A stretch of 64,000 bases of DNA. It comes from Vibrio pomeroyi (lineage in GTDB: Bacteria; Pseudomonadota; Gammaproteobacteria; Enterobacterales; Vibrionaceae). Below the pieces are notes generated by a model. That model was not told the DNA's origin. It saw only the letters and a list, made by a program, of their open reading frames with translations, and made no database searches. Of the stretch, positions 33,540-42,048 are shown piece by piece. The DNA lies in assembly GCA_041879425.1 (NCBI GenBank), contig CP090854.1, positions 868,001 to 932,000 of the forward strand, written 5' to 3'. Both the position numbers and the translations under genes were made by a program. How positions within the stretch are numbered: position 1 is the stretch's first letter; each line of letters opens with the position of its first letter.

Positions 33540-34781
33540 ATGAAAAAACTGTTAACTCAAGTAGTGATCATCGGAGCTGGGCCATCAGGGTCTATTGCTG
33601 CGTCTTTGCTTCATAAAAAAGGCATCGATGTTCGAGTGATTGAAAAGAGCGTATTTCCGCGCTTTTCTATTGGCGAAAGCCTGTTACCTGCTTGTATGGA
33701 AGTGATTGAACAGGCTGGCATGACGGATGCAGTAATCAACGCCAACTTCCAATACAAAGATGGCGCAGCTTTTCGTAAGAATGGTGTGTACACGGCGTTC
33801 AACTTTGAAGATAAGTTCTCTGCTGGGCCGGGAACTACCTTTCAGGTTCAGCGCGGCGCCTTTGATAAAGTGTTAGCAGACACTGCCGAGGCGCAAGGTG
33901 TCGCTATTGATTACCAACATGAGTTGATGGGCATTAATTTCACCGACAACAGTACCATTTTAGAGGTTCAAGTAGTTGATGGAGAACGCTATCAGCTAGA
34001 AGCGCAGTACGTTTTGGATGGCAGCGGCTTTGGTCGAGTACTACCGAAAATGCTTGATTTGGAAGAGCCGTCATCGCTTCCACCTCGTAAAGCTATTTTT
34101 ACGCACATCAACGATCATATTGCAGAGGTGGATACCGCTCTTGAATATGACCGCAATAAAATTCTTATCTCTGTGCACCCAACCAACCCTGATGTTTGGT
34201 ATTGGTTGATTCCGTTTAGCAACGGTGTGTCTTCATTTGGTGTGGTTGGCGAACCTAAGTTCTTTGAATCTTACCCACAAGACAAGATCGCCGCGATTAA
34301 GCAATTGGCAATGGAAGAGCCGGGTTTGGCTGAAATACTGGCAAACGCAGAGTACCCAAACCCTGCGGGTGAAATCGGTGGCTATTCTGCTAACGTGAAG
34401 CACCTTGCGACAGACAAATACGCATTGCTCGGTAACGCGGGTGAGTTCCTTGATCCTGTGTTCTCATCGGGCGTCACGATTGCGATGAAGTCGGCACAGT
34501 TTGCGGTTGAGTGTGTGGAAAAGCAGCTTAACGGTGAGAAGGTTGATTGGGAACGCGATTATGCAGATCCGTTGATGGTTGGCGTAAACACCTTTAGAAC
34601 ATATGTCGAAGGGTGGTACTCAGGTACGTTGCAGGATGTGATTTTCTATCAAGATCCAAACCCGAAGATTAAGCAAATGGTGTGCTCTATTTTGGCGGGC
34701 TACGCATGGGATCAAACCAATCCTTATGTGAAAGATTCAAAACGCCGATTGACGACACTGGCAGAGATCTGCCGAAGCTAG
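33540..34781 (+). CDS. FAD-dependent oxidoreductase (tryptophan-halogenase-like fold)
   Basis: A 413-residue flavoprotein. The Rossmann motif is VVIIGAGPSGSIAASLLHKKG at residues 8-28, followed by FPRFSIGESLLP, a sequence typical of the flavin halogenase/geranylgeranyl-reductase superfamily, and LLGNAGEFLDPVFSSGVTIAMKSA, which binds FAD. The lysine and WxWxIP markers that define true halogenases are not obvious (WYWLIPFSNG is present), so halogenation is not claimed; ring hydroxylation or desaturation is also possible. It ends the plus-strand APE arm. Confidence 0.82.
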   Translation: MKKLLTQVVIIGAGPSGSIAASLLHKKGIDVRVIEKSVFPRFSIGESLLPACMEVIEQAGMTDAVINANFQYKDGAAFRKNGVYTAFNFEDKFSAGPGTTFQVQRGAFDKVLADTAEAQGVAIDYQHELMGINFTDNSTILEVQVVDGERYQLEAQYVLDGSGFGRVLPKMLDLEEPSSLPPRKAIFTHINDHIAEVDTALEYDRNKILISVHPTNPDVWYWLIPFSNGVSSFGVVGEPKFFESYPQDKIAAIKQLAMEEPGLAEILANAEYPNPAGEIGGYSANVKHLATDKYALLGNAGEFLDPVFSSGVTIAMKSAQFAVECVEKQLNGEKVDWERDYADPLMVGVNTFRTYVEGWYSGTLQDVIFYQDPNPKIKQMVCSILAGYAWDQTNPYVKDSKRRLTTLAEICRS

Positions 34782-34839
34782 GTGGTCGATTCAGTGTGAT
34801 TGAATATCTTCAATTAATAGGGTGACTAACCTAAAAATA

Positions 34840-34866
34840 AAAACAGCCGCAAATGCGGCTGTTTTT
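34840..34866. terminator. Terminator after the APE plus-strand arm
   Basis: AAACAGCCGC-AAAT-GCGGCTGTTTTT, a perfect hairpin with flanking A and T tracts that can act on both strands. It also separates the convergent AP2-like gene. Confidence 0.92.
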
Positions 34867-34906
34867 GTATCTGAAAATATGGGAAGTCAATTCAATCGAG
34901 CGAAGG

Positions 34907-35413
34907 TTACTTCAAGTCGATGCTGTTCAATCGACCCATAAAAACGAGCAGATCAATCACATCTTTGTGAGCATCAAGCAGTGCGCGTTTGGTCTGGCTG
35001 TACGCGGCAAGTCGGCCGTGCTTTCTGATTGAACACACTTTAGTTTTGTATTTGTAATCACCATTCTCAGAGAACACACGCCATTTAGCGATATAGCACT
35101 CATCACGGTGCTCGGGGTCACTTTGTGTCGGGTTGGGTTTGAATACGATTTTAGGCTCTAAACTATGAGGTAGGCGCGTCATCAAGTAGGGCTCTTTGAG
35201 GACTTTAGGCCAAAACTTACCCCAAAGCTGTCTACCTAGCTCGTCTCTTAACTTAATGGTTTTCTTCAGTGCTTTGTCTTCACCCATACGAACAAAGCCG
35301 ACAGATCTGTGCAGCACAGTGTCTTCGGGCGTATGAATGTGGATCTTAAAAGCGGTTTTACCTTTCGAGATAAAGCGGTAACCGGTAGCACCAATTAGAT
35401 TATTCTGGCTCAT
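34907..35413 (-). CDS. Hypothetical AP2-like protein
   Basis: A 168-residue cytoplasmic protein. The first 60 residues look like an AP2-type three-stranded DNA-binding fold: GYRFISKGKTAFKIHI, HRSVGFVRMGEDKALKKTI and KLRDELGRQLWG (strand-strand-helix). The remainder is basic with Trp and Tyr residues and a C-terminal helix. Similar Vibrio proteins are often mis-labelled as iron-citrate transport proteins, which the sequence does not support: no signal peptide or ligand-binding fold is visible. Probably DNA- or RNA-binding; role unknown. It stands alone between two terminators. Confidence 0.6.
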   Translation of the reverse strand: MSQNNLIGATGYRFISKGKTAFKIHIHTPEDTVLHRSVGFVRMGEDKALKKTIKLRDELGRQLWGKFWPKVLKEPYLMTRLPHSLEPKIVFKPNPTQSDPEHRDECYIAKWRVFSENGDYKYKTKVCSIRKHGRLAAYSQTKRALLDAHKDVIDLLVFMGRLNSIDLK

Positions 35414-35488
35414 AGTTTGCTAAATGATGATTATGTTATTAATAAGGTTACGACAAATACGTTAAAACCGAAACTAATCATCATGAAA

Positions 35489-35526
35489 AAAATAAAGCCT
35501 TAACAAAAGTGCTAAGGCTTTATTAG
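35489..35526 (-). terminator. Terminator of flgT
   Basis: AATAAAGCCTTA (35491-35502) pairs with TAAGGCTTTATT (35513-35524); read on the minus strand it is followed by a T tract. It lies 27 bp beyond the flgT stop. Confidence 0.85.
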
Positions 35527-35552
35527 AAACTCTGAGACGAGCGTGTCGCTAA

Positions 35553-36686
35553 CTACATGATTTTCTGCATCACATCACCAATTTGAATGCTTCCCGCAAG
35601 GCTTGGCTGATCAATCGTCAGTTCCGCTTCGTTTTCGTAAACGCGAGAAACCGTTAGGGTGATATCACTCTGAGATACCTTGTTGCGTGGTAAACCGCGT
35701 TGGTCGATAAACGAACCTGTGTGCCACAACTGCAGCTTGTCACCTTGCTGAACACCATGCATTCGGCCTAAATCAATGGTCACTGTATTGCCGTAGACCG
35801 CCGCAACCTCTGGAAGGGTGATCTTACACGATACTTCTGATTCCAAGTCCAGCATGATATTACGGCTGACGCGAAGCATCATGCTGCCATAAGTGGATGC
35901 CCAGAAGCGCGCGCTGCGTGTGTCGACTTCACTGGTCTTAGCAAATGGCCATTTTGCCACTTCACGATAGCTACGATTATAAACTTGATGACCTGTTTTA
36001 CCGTCGAACACTTGCATCTCGAGTGCAAACTGACGATTGATAACATCGTCTTTCAAAAGTTTAGATTCGATGGTCGCCGTTAAGTCGGTAATGTCGCCAC
36101 CAATGATGTACTGCGCACCTGTATCTTGAGCGATCATCTTGATCACTTCAGGTCGACGCTTATCGATGTCGTAATTGGTTGTGCCGACAGAAACAAAACT
36201 GCGAGACTCTTGCGCTAGCTGCCTGTCAACCACATGGCTGAAATCATCGCCGATGTTATAGATTCTTCCCATCACGGCTTGTTGAGGAGAGGCCACATCA
36301 ATATTGCCGATCAAAAATGTCTTCTTATATTGGCTCTCATGGCAAGCATTTGCCGAAGGGTAGATGTCGATCCTTGCGGTGATCATTAAATTGCCACCGC
36401 GTGTTCTCTCTTTATCAACCAAGATGTAGCGTACTTCGTGGTTGGTAAACTGGAACTCTTTCTTGCTCGAATCTAGATAGGGCGTGAGGTTGGAGATACT
36501 ACCAATATCAGCACCTGAGAACTGAATAGCCTTGTAAACCGCGTCTTCTAGAGCGTGGACCCTTGCACTTTCTTCTGTCGATACGATCGCTGCTGTACCG
36601 GTAACTTCATACCAAGAGGCATGAGCATTGAAGCTTATGGTTATCAGTGAACTTATTGAAAATAAGTAAGAAATTATTTTTTTCAT
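35553..36686 (-). CDS. flgT: Flagellar H-ring protein FlgT
   Basis: A periplasmic protein of the Vibrio-specific H ring, needed to assemble the T ring and hold the sodium-driven stator. The 377-residue product has a signal peptide to about residue 23 (NAHA-SW), the N-terminal domain WYEVTGTAAIVSTEESARVHALEDAVYKAI characteristic of FlgT, a middle domain with TGAQYIIGGDITDLTAT, and a C-terminal SH3-like segment (GRMHGVQQGDKLQLWH). Divergent from flgOP, as in other vibrios. Confidence 0.94.
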   Translation of the reverse strand: MKKIISYLFSISSLITISFNAHASWYEVTGTAAIVSTEESARVHALEDAVYKAIQFSGADIGSISNLTPYLDSSKKEFQFTNHEVRYILVDKERTRGGNLMITARIDIYPSANACHESQYKKTFLIGNIDVASPQQAVMGRIYNIGDDFSHVVDRQLAQESRSFVSVGTTNYDIDKRRPEVIKMIAQDTGAQYIIGGDITDLTATIESKLLKDDVINRQFALEMQVFDGKTGHQVYNRSYREVAKWPFAKTSEVDTRSARFWASTYGSMMLRVSRNIMLDLESEVSCKITLPEVAAVYGNTVTIDLGRMHGVQQGDKLQLWHTGSFIDQRGLPRNKVSQSDITLTVSRVYENEAELTIDQPSLAGSIQIGDVMQKIM

Positions 36687-36700
36687 CTATTCGTTACCAG

Positions 36701-36718
36701 TTGGGTATAAATATTGCT
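36701..36718 (+). promoter_or_regulatory. Probable sigma-54 promoter of flgOP
   Basis: TTGGGTATAAATATTGCT: GG at 36704-36705 and GC at 36716-36717 are 12 bases apart as required. The -24 box deviates from TGGCAC, so confidence is moderate. It lies about 160 bp before flgO. Confidence 0.5.
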
Positions 36719-36878
36719 TAACAAATAACTATAAGCTTGAAGCTGACTTAAGTGCGTTTTTCTTAATCTGAACCATTAATGAAAAGCAAAGACTGTTCCA
36801 ACATTGTAATCCATTGAAAAGAATAATGGTGAGAACATATTGGAACAGGTAGCACTAAAACTATCTGGAGATAAGAGA

Positions 36879-37514
36879 ATGAAAAAATGGCTCGTAGTAG
36901 TGAGTGTCATGTTATTGACCTCATGCGCTTATTCGCCAATCTATAACGGCAAGTCTGAGTATTCAGGCAGTCAGTTTATGTTGATGGACAGCCCTCGTCA
37001 TACCATGGATTTTTTCGTTGAAAGTATGACCGAAGATTTGATCGTGTCGAATACGAGTATTTCAGCAAGAACGCCGATTGCGATTACCTCGTTTGTTGAC
37101 CTACAACACATGGACACAACAAACTGGCTCGGTAACTCAGTATCAGAAGGTTTCATTCATCAGTTTCAGCGTCGCGGCTTCAAGGTGGTTGATTTTAAAA
37201 CAACGGGTTCTATTCAAGTTACTCACCAAGGTGATTTTGCGTTAAGCCGTGATTGGAAAGACTTAGCTCAAGAGCAAGACGTTCAATACGTCCTGACAGG
37301 TACTATGCTTCGCCAAGAAGGCGGTGTTCTAGTGAATGCTCGTGTGGTTGGGATGCAAACACGTATCGTGGTGGCTTCTGCACAAGGCTTCTTGCCTGCT
37401 GACCGTATTGGTCGTGACCTCGATACTCTGAACAGTATTCGAACTCAAGATGGCGTGATCATTCGTTCTGACCCAACGATCAGCCAGCCTTATACTGTTA
37501 TTCTTCGCCCTTAG
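36879..37514 (+). CDS. flgO: Flagellar outer-membrane protein FlgO
   Basis: A 211-residue lipoprotein (MKKWLVVVSVMLLTSC, Cys16) needed for the H ring and for motility in vibrios. I use the ATG at 36879; an in-frame TTG at 36840 precedes the signal. The FlgO domain is recognisable: RTPIAITSFVDLQHMDTTNWLG, VSEGFIHQFQRRGFKVVDFK and QDVQYVLTGTMLRQEGGVLVNARVV. Followed 9 bp later by flgP, with which it is cotranscribed. Confidence 0.93.
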   Translation: MKKWLVVVSVMLLTSCAYSPIYNGKSEYSGSQFMLMDSPRHTMDFFVESMTEDLIVSNTSISARTPIAITSFVDLQHMDTTNWLGNSVSEGFIHQFQRRGFKVVDFKTTGSIQVTHQGDFALSRDWKDLAQEQDVQYVLTGTMLRQEGGVLVNARVVGMQTRIVVASAQGFLPADRIGRDLDTLNSIRTQDGVIIRSDPTISQPYTVILRP

Positions 37515-37523
37515 GAGTTCGAG

Positions 37524-37955
37524 ATGAAGAAGTTAATGTTTGTTGTTGCCGCTTTATTGCTTGTTGGCTGTCAGCCATTGCAGAGCATGAGACCTGATGA
37601 TTTCTTAGTGGCTGTTGGCTACGCGAGTATCAGTGAACAGAAAGGCCGTAACGACGAAGAGAGACGCATCCGTGCGATGAGAGCCTCTAAGATCGATGCT
37701 TATCGTGAATTGGCAGAACAGGTTTACGGTATGCGAGTAAGCGGCCGTGCGGAGCTTGAAGATCAACGCCTTGGTACCGAACGTACGTCAGGTGCGGTTG
37801 ATGGTGTTATCCGTGGTGCAGAAGTGGTGCGCAGTTACCCTGTAGGTGATAGCTATGTGACCGAGCTTCAGTTAGACATCCGTAAGATGGATCAGCTCCG
37901 TAACTACGGTGAAGTTCAGGCTGTACCTGAGAAGAGACAACAAACACTATTCTAA
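37524..37955 (+). CDS. flgP: Flagellar outer-membrane lipoprotein FlgP
   Basis: A 143-residue lipoprotein (MKKLMFVVAALLLVGC, Cys16) of the H ring / basal disk. FlgP family features are visible: VAVGYASISEQKGRNDEERRIRAMRASKIDAYRELAEQVYG and an SGAVDGVIRGAEVV strand followed by VGDSYVTELQLDIRKM. GGAG precedes the ATG at 37524. Last gene of the flgOP unit, followed by a terminator. Confidence 0.93.
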   Translation: MKKLMFVVAALLLVGCQPLQSMRPDDFLVAVGYASISEQKGRNDEERRIRAMRASKIDAYRELAEQVYGMRVSGRAELEDQRLGTERTSGAVDGVIRGAEVVRSYPVGDSYVTELQLDIRKMDQLRNYGEVQAVPEKRQQTLF

Positions 37956-38043
37956 TTTCGGTGTTTGAATTGAGTATTCAGTGATATTGGCTGCCACTCG
38001 CTTTCCAGATGGCGTATCGGCAACCAATAACTAATGTGAATGT

Positions 38044-38078
38044 AAAAGCGGCAAGTATGAAAATACTTGCCGCTTTTT
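38044..38078 (+). terminator. Terminator after flgP
   Basis: AAAGCGGCAAGTAT-GAAA-ATACTTGCCGCTTTTTT, a perfect 14-bp stem with a T run. Confidence 0.95.
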
Positions 38079-38219
38079 TGTTTATTGATTTTGTCAGGGC
38101 ATTCAAAGGCTGACTAGACGTTTTGATAAAGAATAACGACAGGAATAGCCTGAGATACAGATACAGATACAGGCAGAAGGCTACTAAGGGGTATTACTGA
38201 AGAGGAAGAGTTAACTTAA

Positions 38220-38645
38220 CTAGGCTTTTACGTTGGTTCCCAGCGTAGAAATAGTATGCGTTTGTCCACCGGCATTGTAGGTCATGCCAATTTTTCCGTG
38301 GCTTTGCTGCATCATATTGCTGAGTTTTTTGAAGCTAAGGTGTGCTCGATTCAAGGCTTCGCCATTAACCAGGTTCGCTTGATGGCAATCGTGCACTATG
38401 GACTTGATGGTTGCGACTAACTGAGCCAGTTCAGGGTTCTCGGTCAGCTCTGAGATATTGGTATGGGCTGCGATGCGTTGATCGGTTGATCTTAGCTGTT
38501 CGACAAGAACCACTTTTTCTTTGGCGATTCGCTCAATATCATTGGATTGTCGGCTCGTGATCGCGGTTTTCTCTGAACTTAATAATTCAGATAAGGCTTT
38601 GGCATTTTGAAGTTGAAAATTAACTAAGTCTGCTAGTGCCGCCAT
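38220..38645 (-). CDS. flgN: Flagellar export chaperone FlgN
   Basis: A 141-residue helical protein, the export chaperone of the hook-junction proteins FlgK and FlgL. Predicted long helices (LVNFQLQNAKALSELLSSEKTAITSR, NDIERIAKEKVVLVEQL) fit FlgN. It is 62 bp downstream of flgM on the same strand, the standard flgMN pair. The N-terminal hydrophobic helix and acid-base pattern are typical; no enzymatic motif. Confidence 0.88.
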   Translation of the reverse strand: MAALADLVNFQLQNAKALSELLSSEKTAITSRQSNDIERIAKEKVVLVEQLRSTDQRIAAHTNISELTENPELAQLVATIKSIVHDCHQANLVNGEALNRAHLSFKKLSNMMQQSHGKIGMTYNAGGQTHTISTLGTNVKA

Positions 38646-38707
38646 AACGTAAACCTATCAATAACCTCGTGTGCTTTAAGTTAACCACTTAATCTAAGGG
38701 TTAGTGC

Positions 38708-39025
38708 TTAAAGACCTTTTAATTCGTTTTCGAACTTGATCATGTTGTCAGCCAGTTTTTCTGGATCAACCGTGTATGAACCGTTCGCAATTGCTTCTTT
38801 GATCGCTGCTACTTTCACAGAATCAAAGCTTGGCTGTGATGCCATGTCTTGATGGAGTTGACCAATCGCTTTGCCTTGTTGGCTTAGAGAAACCGCATCT
38901 TTGCTTGCTGGTGATTTAGTTGATACATCAGAACGCGATGCCTCAGAGCTAGAATCAGAGCGTACTGCTGATCGGTTGGTGGTCGTTAGGGTTTGCCCTG
39001 AACGAATATTATCAATGCCTGCCAT
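38708..39025 (-). CDS. flgM: Anti-sigma-28 factor FlgM
   Basis: A 105-residue protein that binds FliA (sigma-28) until it is exported through the finished hook. The start is the ATG at 39025 (MAGIDNIRSGQTLTTTNRS), because the sigma-28 promoter lies at 39067-39093 and a longer in-frame start at 39097 would be upstream of it. The disordered N-terminus is rich in Ser/Thr, and the C-terminal helices (VKVAAIKEAIANGSYTVDPEKLADNMIKFE) match the FliA-binding core. First gene of flgMN. Confidence 0.93.
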   Translation of the reverse strand: MAGIDNIRSGQTLTTTNRSAVRSDSSSEASRSDVSTKSPASKDAVSLSQQGKAIGQLHQDMASQPSFDSVKVAAIKEAIANGSYTVDPEKLADNMIKFENELKGL

Positions 39026-39066
39026 AGTTAAGCCTTTTTCTTCAAAAATGGGAACCTGTACAGTCA

Positions 39067-39093
39067 ATATCGACCAAGGGTTCGAATACTTTA
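39067..39093 (-). promoter_or_regulatory. Sigma-28 (FliA) promoter of flgMN
   Basis: On the minus strand TAAA-N15-GTCGATAT (consensus TAAA-N15-GCCGATAA, two mismatches). The -10 ends about 40 bp before the flgM start codon. Confidence 0.7.
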
Positions 39094-39203
39094 GCAATTT
39101 TTAGCTCAATAGTCGAAAAGGGACCAAACACTGCTGCTGTGATTTTCAGCATTAGAGTTGAGAGCGAAATTACTAACGATACCGTCAATTTAGAAGCAAA
39201 GAG

Positions 39204-39950
39204 TTAAAAGTAAACCGTGACTTCAGACATGCTGGTAACAATTCCTTCAATTATACGCTGTGATTTATCATTTTTCACTCTTACTTGATCGCCCATTGAG
39301 CCATCGGTGAGTGCAGTGCCCTTGGTGGTAATGGTCATGCCACCTTTTACTGCCTGTATGATAACCTTCTCATTTCGACATACGACACAAATATCGCCTC
39401 TTTCAACAACATCTCCTGGTCTTAGGTTCTTTTTAACCTTGGCACCGACGACTTGTTCTGGAGCGGTGAAACCTTGGCGACGAAACTTGTTAAGAGAAAT
39501 CATCGCGGTGGTCACATCGTATTGACCAACAATTTCGCCTCTCGCGAGTGCTCTGGTTGTCGTCACAAGCGGTACTGACATCGAAAGGCGTACCGGTACA
39601 TAAACTCGCCACTCATCAGGAACACATTGCACTAAAACCGTAATACTGCTGCGGGTATTGGTAGTGGTTGAGGCACTTGTCTCGAGAGGGATTGGGCAGT
39701 CTGTTGCTTTGATTCTTGAGTCAACATTTGCTGAATTAACAAAGAGTTCGCCGCCTCGTGGCTGTTCAACGGTATCAAGGATGTGTTGCTCCGCCGCAGA
39801 CTGAATCATCTCAATTTGTTCTGGGGTCGCAGCTTGCACAAAAAAACTAAACAATATTGATAAAATGCCGATAAACTTAGCGACAGTTTTAAAAGTAGCT
39901 CTACACATTGCTATGGAAAGAGGTGGCAAATTTGTTTTATAATACGTCAT
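39204..39950 (-). CDS. flgA: Flagellar P-ring assembly chaperone FlgA
   Basis: A 248-residue periplasmic protein required for P-ring formation around the rod. The signal segment is FIGILSILFSFFVQA (residues about 26-40); a nearer in-frame start at 39908 would give a more usual signal peptide, so the exact start is uncertain. The C-terminal SAF domain has VPLVTTTRALARGEIVGQYDV and KKNLRPGDVVERGDI, plus VIIQAVKGGMTITTKGTALTDG. Divergent from cheV, next to flgMN as in other vibrios. Confidence 0.93.
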   Translation of the reverse strand: MTYYKTNLPPLSIAMCRATFKTVAKFIGILSILFSFFVQAATPEQIEMIQSAAEQHILDTVEQPRGGELFVNSANVDSRIKATDCPIPLETSASTTTNTRSSITVLVQCVPDEWRVYVPVRLSMSVPLVTTTRALARGEIVGQYDVTTAMISLNKFRRQGFTAPEQVVGAKVKKNLRPGDVVERGDICVVCRNEKVIIQAVKGGMTITTKGTALTDGSMGDQVRVKNDKSQRIIEGIVTSMSEVTVYF

Positions 39951-39963
39951 TCCGTTTCTCTGG

Positions 39964-39979
39964 TGGTTCGTAGCCTGCA
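39964..39979 (+). promoter_or_regulatory. Weak candidate sigma-54 promoter of cheV-cheR
   Basis: TGGTTCGTAGCCTGCA has GG (39965-39966) and GC (39977-39978) 12 bases apart, but both boxes deviate from consensus. It lies about 50 bp before cheV. Confidence 0.3.
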
Positions 39980-40027
39980 GTAGACTAACACTTTTTATAC
40001 AAAAAAGTTTGATATGGAGATGAGCTC

Positions 40028-40954
40028 ATGACGGGTATTCTTGATTCGGTGAATCAGCGTACGCAACTCGTCGGTCAAAACCGATTAGAATTACTAACCT
40101 TTCGCCTAATGGGGCGTCAGCGTTACGGCATTAATGTTTTTAAAGTAAAAGAAGTGCTTCAATGCCCTAAGCTGACGAAGATGCCAAACTTGAACCCACT
40201 GGTTAAAGGTGTCGCACACATTCGTGGCCAAACGATCTCTGTGATTGATTTGAGCTTAGCGATTGGTGGCCGTCCTACAACGGATGTTGAAAAGTGTTTT
40301 GTGGTTATCTCTGAGTTTAACCGAACCATTCAAGGTTTCTTGGTAAGTTCAGTTGAGCGCATTATTAACATGCACTGGGAATCTATTCTTCCGCCGCCTG
40401 ATGGCGCAGGTAAAGCCAACTACCTGACAGCGGTAACCAACATCGATAATGAATTAGTCGAAATTCTGGATGTTGAAAAGATTCTTGCTGAGATTTCACC
40501 TGTTGATGAAACAATGGACAGCAAAATTGCTGAAGAAATCGCAGAAGTAGAGCAAGAGAAAGAATTGGTTCGCCGTATCTTGATTGCTGATGATTCGACG
40601 GTTGCTCGTAAGCAGGTTCAACGTGCTATCGAGTCGATTGGTTTTGAAGTTATCTCAGTGAAAGATGGTAAAGAAGCCTACGAGAAGTTGATGCAGATGT
40701 CAGCCGAGGGCAGTATTTACGATCAGATTTCGTTGGTGATTTCAGATATCGAAATGCCAGAGATGGATGGATACACGCTGACTGCTGAGATTCGTCGTCA
40801 CGCAGAATTGAAAGATTTATACGTAATTTTACACTCATCATTGAGTGGTGTATTTAACCAAGCCATGGTTGAGCGAGTAGGGGCTAACTCCTTCATCGCG
40901 AAATTCAACCCTGATGAGCTTGGTGCAGCGGTTAAAGCTGCGTTAACTAACTAA
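40028..40954 (+). CDS. cheV: Chemotaxis coupling-receiver protein CheV
   Basis: A 308-residue fusion of a CheW-like coupling domain (about 20-165; YGINVFKVKEVLQCPKLTKMPN, VKGVAHIRGQTISVIDLS) and a CheY-like receiver (about 188-308; RILIADDSTVARKQVQRAI with the acid pair, and the phosphoacceptor Asp in VISDIEMPEMDGYT). It links receptors to CheA and may buffer phosphate. It is followed 11 bp later by cheR. Confidence 0.95.
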   Translation: MTGILDSVNQRTQLVGQNRLELLTFRLMGRQRYGINVFKVKEVLQCPKLTKMPNLNPLVKGVAHIRGQTISVIDLSLAIGGRPTTDVEKCFVVISEFNRTIQGFLVSSVERIINMHWESILPPPDGAGKANYLTAVTNIDNELVEILDVEKILAEISPVDETMDSKIAEEIAEVEQEKELVRRILIADDSTVARKQVQRAIESIGFEVISVKDGKEAYEKLMQMSAEGSIYDQISLVISDIEMPEMDGYTLTAEIRRHAELKDLYVILHSSLSGVFNQAMVERVGANSFIAKFNPDELGAAVKAALTN

Positions 40955-40965
40955 AAGAGACATTA

Positions 40966-41793
40966 ATGACTGCTATAACAATAAGTGATCAAGAGTATCG
41001 CGATTTCAGCCGTTTCTTAGAATCTCAATGTGGCATTGTATTAGGTGACAGCAAACAGTACTTAGTGCGCAGCCGTCTAAGCCCATTAGTAACGAAGTTC
41101 AATGTAGCGTCGTTATCTGATTTGCTGAGAGATGTAGTGACAGGTCGAAACCGTGAGTTGAGAGTGGCAGCAGTGGATGCTATGACGACGAACGAGACAC
41201 TTTGGTTCCGAGATACTTACCCGTTTGCTGTGCTTGCGGATAAACTTCTACCGGAAATAGCGGCAAATAAACGTCCTATTAAGATTTGGTCTGCGGCAAG
41301 TTCTTCAGGCCAAGAACCATACTCAATGGCAATGACGGTGCTTGAAACTCAAGCTCGTAAGCCGGGTATGCTGCCAAATGTATCGATTACCGCAACTGAC
41401 ATCTCAGCAAGTATGTTGGATATGTGCCGCACGGGCGCATACGACAACCTTGCATTGGGACGCGGACTTTCTCCAGAGCGTCGTCGTACCTTCTTTGAAG
41501 ATGCGGGCGATGGTCGTATGAAAGTGAAAGACAACGTGAAGCGCATGGTGAACTTCCGTCCTCAAAATTTGATGGACAGCTATGCACTGTTAGGCAAGTT
41601 CGACATCATCTTTTGTCGTAACGTGCTGATTTACTTCTCACCTGATATGAAGTCAAAGGTACTTAACCAGATGGCAAATAGCCTCAACCCTGGTGGTTAC
41701 CTGCTATTAGGTGCGTCTGAATCACTAACAGGCTTAACGGATCGTTTTGAAATGGTTCGCTGTAATCCAGGCATCATCTACAAATTAAAGTAA
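40966..41793 (+). CDS. cheR: Chemoreceptor glutamate methyltransferase CheR
   Basis: A 275-residue SAM-dependent methyltransferase that modifies chemoreceptors for adaptation. It has the N-terminal helical domain (QEYRDFSRFLESQCGIVLGD), the SAM motif WSAASSSGQEPYSMAM, then FDIIFCRNVLIYFSPDMK and GGYLLLGASESL. No pentapeptide-binding insertion beyond the usual beta-subdomain is evident. Second gene of cheVR. Confidence 0.96.
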   Translation: MTAITISDQEYRDFSRFLESQCGIVLGDSKQYLVRSRLSPLVTKFNVASLSDLLRDVVTGRNRELRVAAVDAMTTNETLWFRDTYPFAVLADKLLPEIAANKRPIKIWSAASSSGQEPYSMAMTVLETQARKPGMLPNVSITATDISASMLDMCRTGAYDNLALGRGLSPERRRTFFEDAGDGRMKVKDNVKRMVNFRPQNLMDSYALLGKFDIIFCRNVLIYFSPDMKSKVLNQMANSLNPGGYLLLGASESLTGLTDRFEMVRCNPGIIYKLK

Positions 41794-41835
41794 TGGTTGG
41801 CACCAGAATCAGGTGCGGCGTTACTGTCTAATTTT

Positions 41836-41866
41836 AAAACCCAGCCAAGTGCTGGGTTTTCTTTTT
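41836..41866 (+). terminator. Terminator after cheR
   Basis: AAAACCCAGC-CAAGT-GCTGGGTTTT followed by C and TTTTT. Confidence 0.9.
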
Positions 41867-41920
41867 CCTGCTTAACCTATATCTTTAAGTCAGAGTGACA
41901 TTCCAATTTACTCTATTTTT

Positions 41921-41937
41921 TGGCTTGTATATTGCAA
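41921..41937 (+). promoter_or_regulatory. Upstream sigma-54 promoter of flgBCDE
   Basis: TGGCTTGTATATTGCA: GG 41922-41923 and GC 41934-41935, 12 bases apart, close to TGGCAC-N5-TTGCA. It lies about 110 bp upstream of the flgB ATG. Confidence 0.7.
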
Positions 41938-41991
41938 GTTTACCCACGAGTAACCTGTAAAAGTATTGATAGACCGCTTTGTTTTAAAAGT

Positions 41992-42007
41992 TGGTATATA
42001 TATTGCT
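41992..42007 (+). promoter_or_regulatory. Downstream sigma-54 promoter of flgBCDE
   Basis: TGGTATATATATTGCT: GG 41993-41994 and GC 42005-42006. It lies about 42 bp upstream of the flgB ATG, in tandem with the element at 41921. Confidence 0.7.
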
Positions 42008-42048
42008 TTGGTTATTTCATAACAGTCAGTTCTTGAGTTGAGGTTTAC

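Noticed and set aside
33540..34781. True flavin-dependent halogenase
   Set aside because: The FAD fold is present, but the halogenase WxWxIP motif and catalytic lysine are not evident; only oxidoreductase is claimed.
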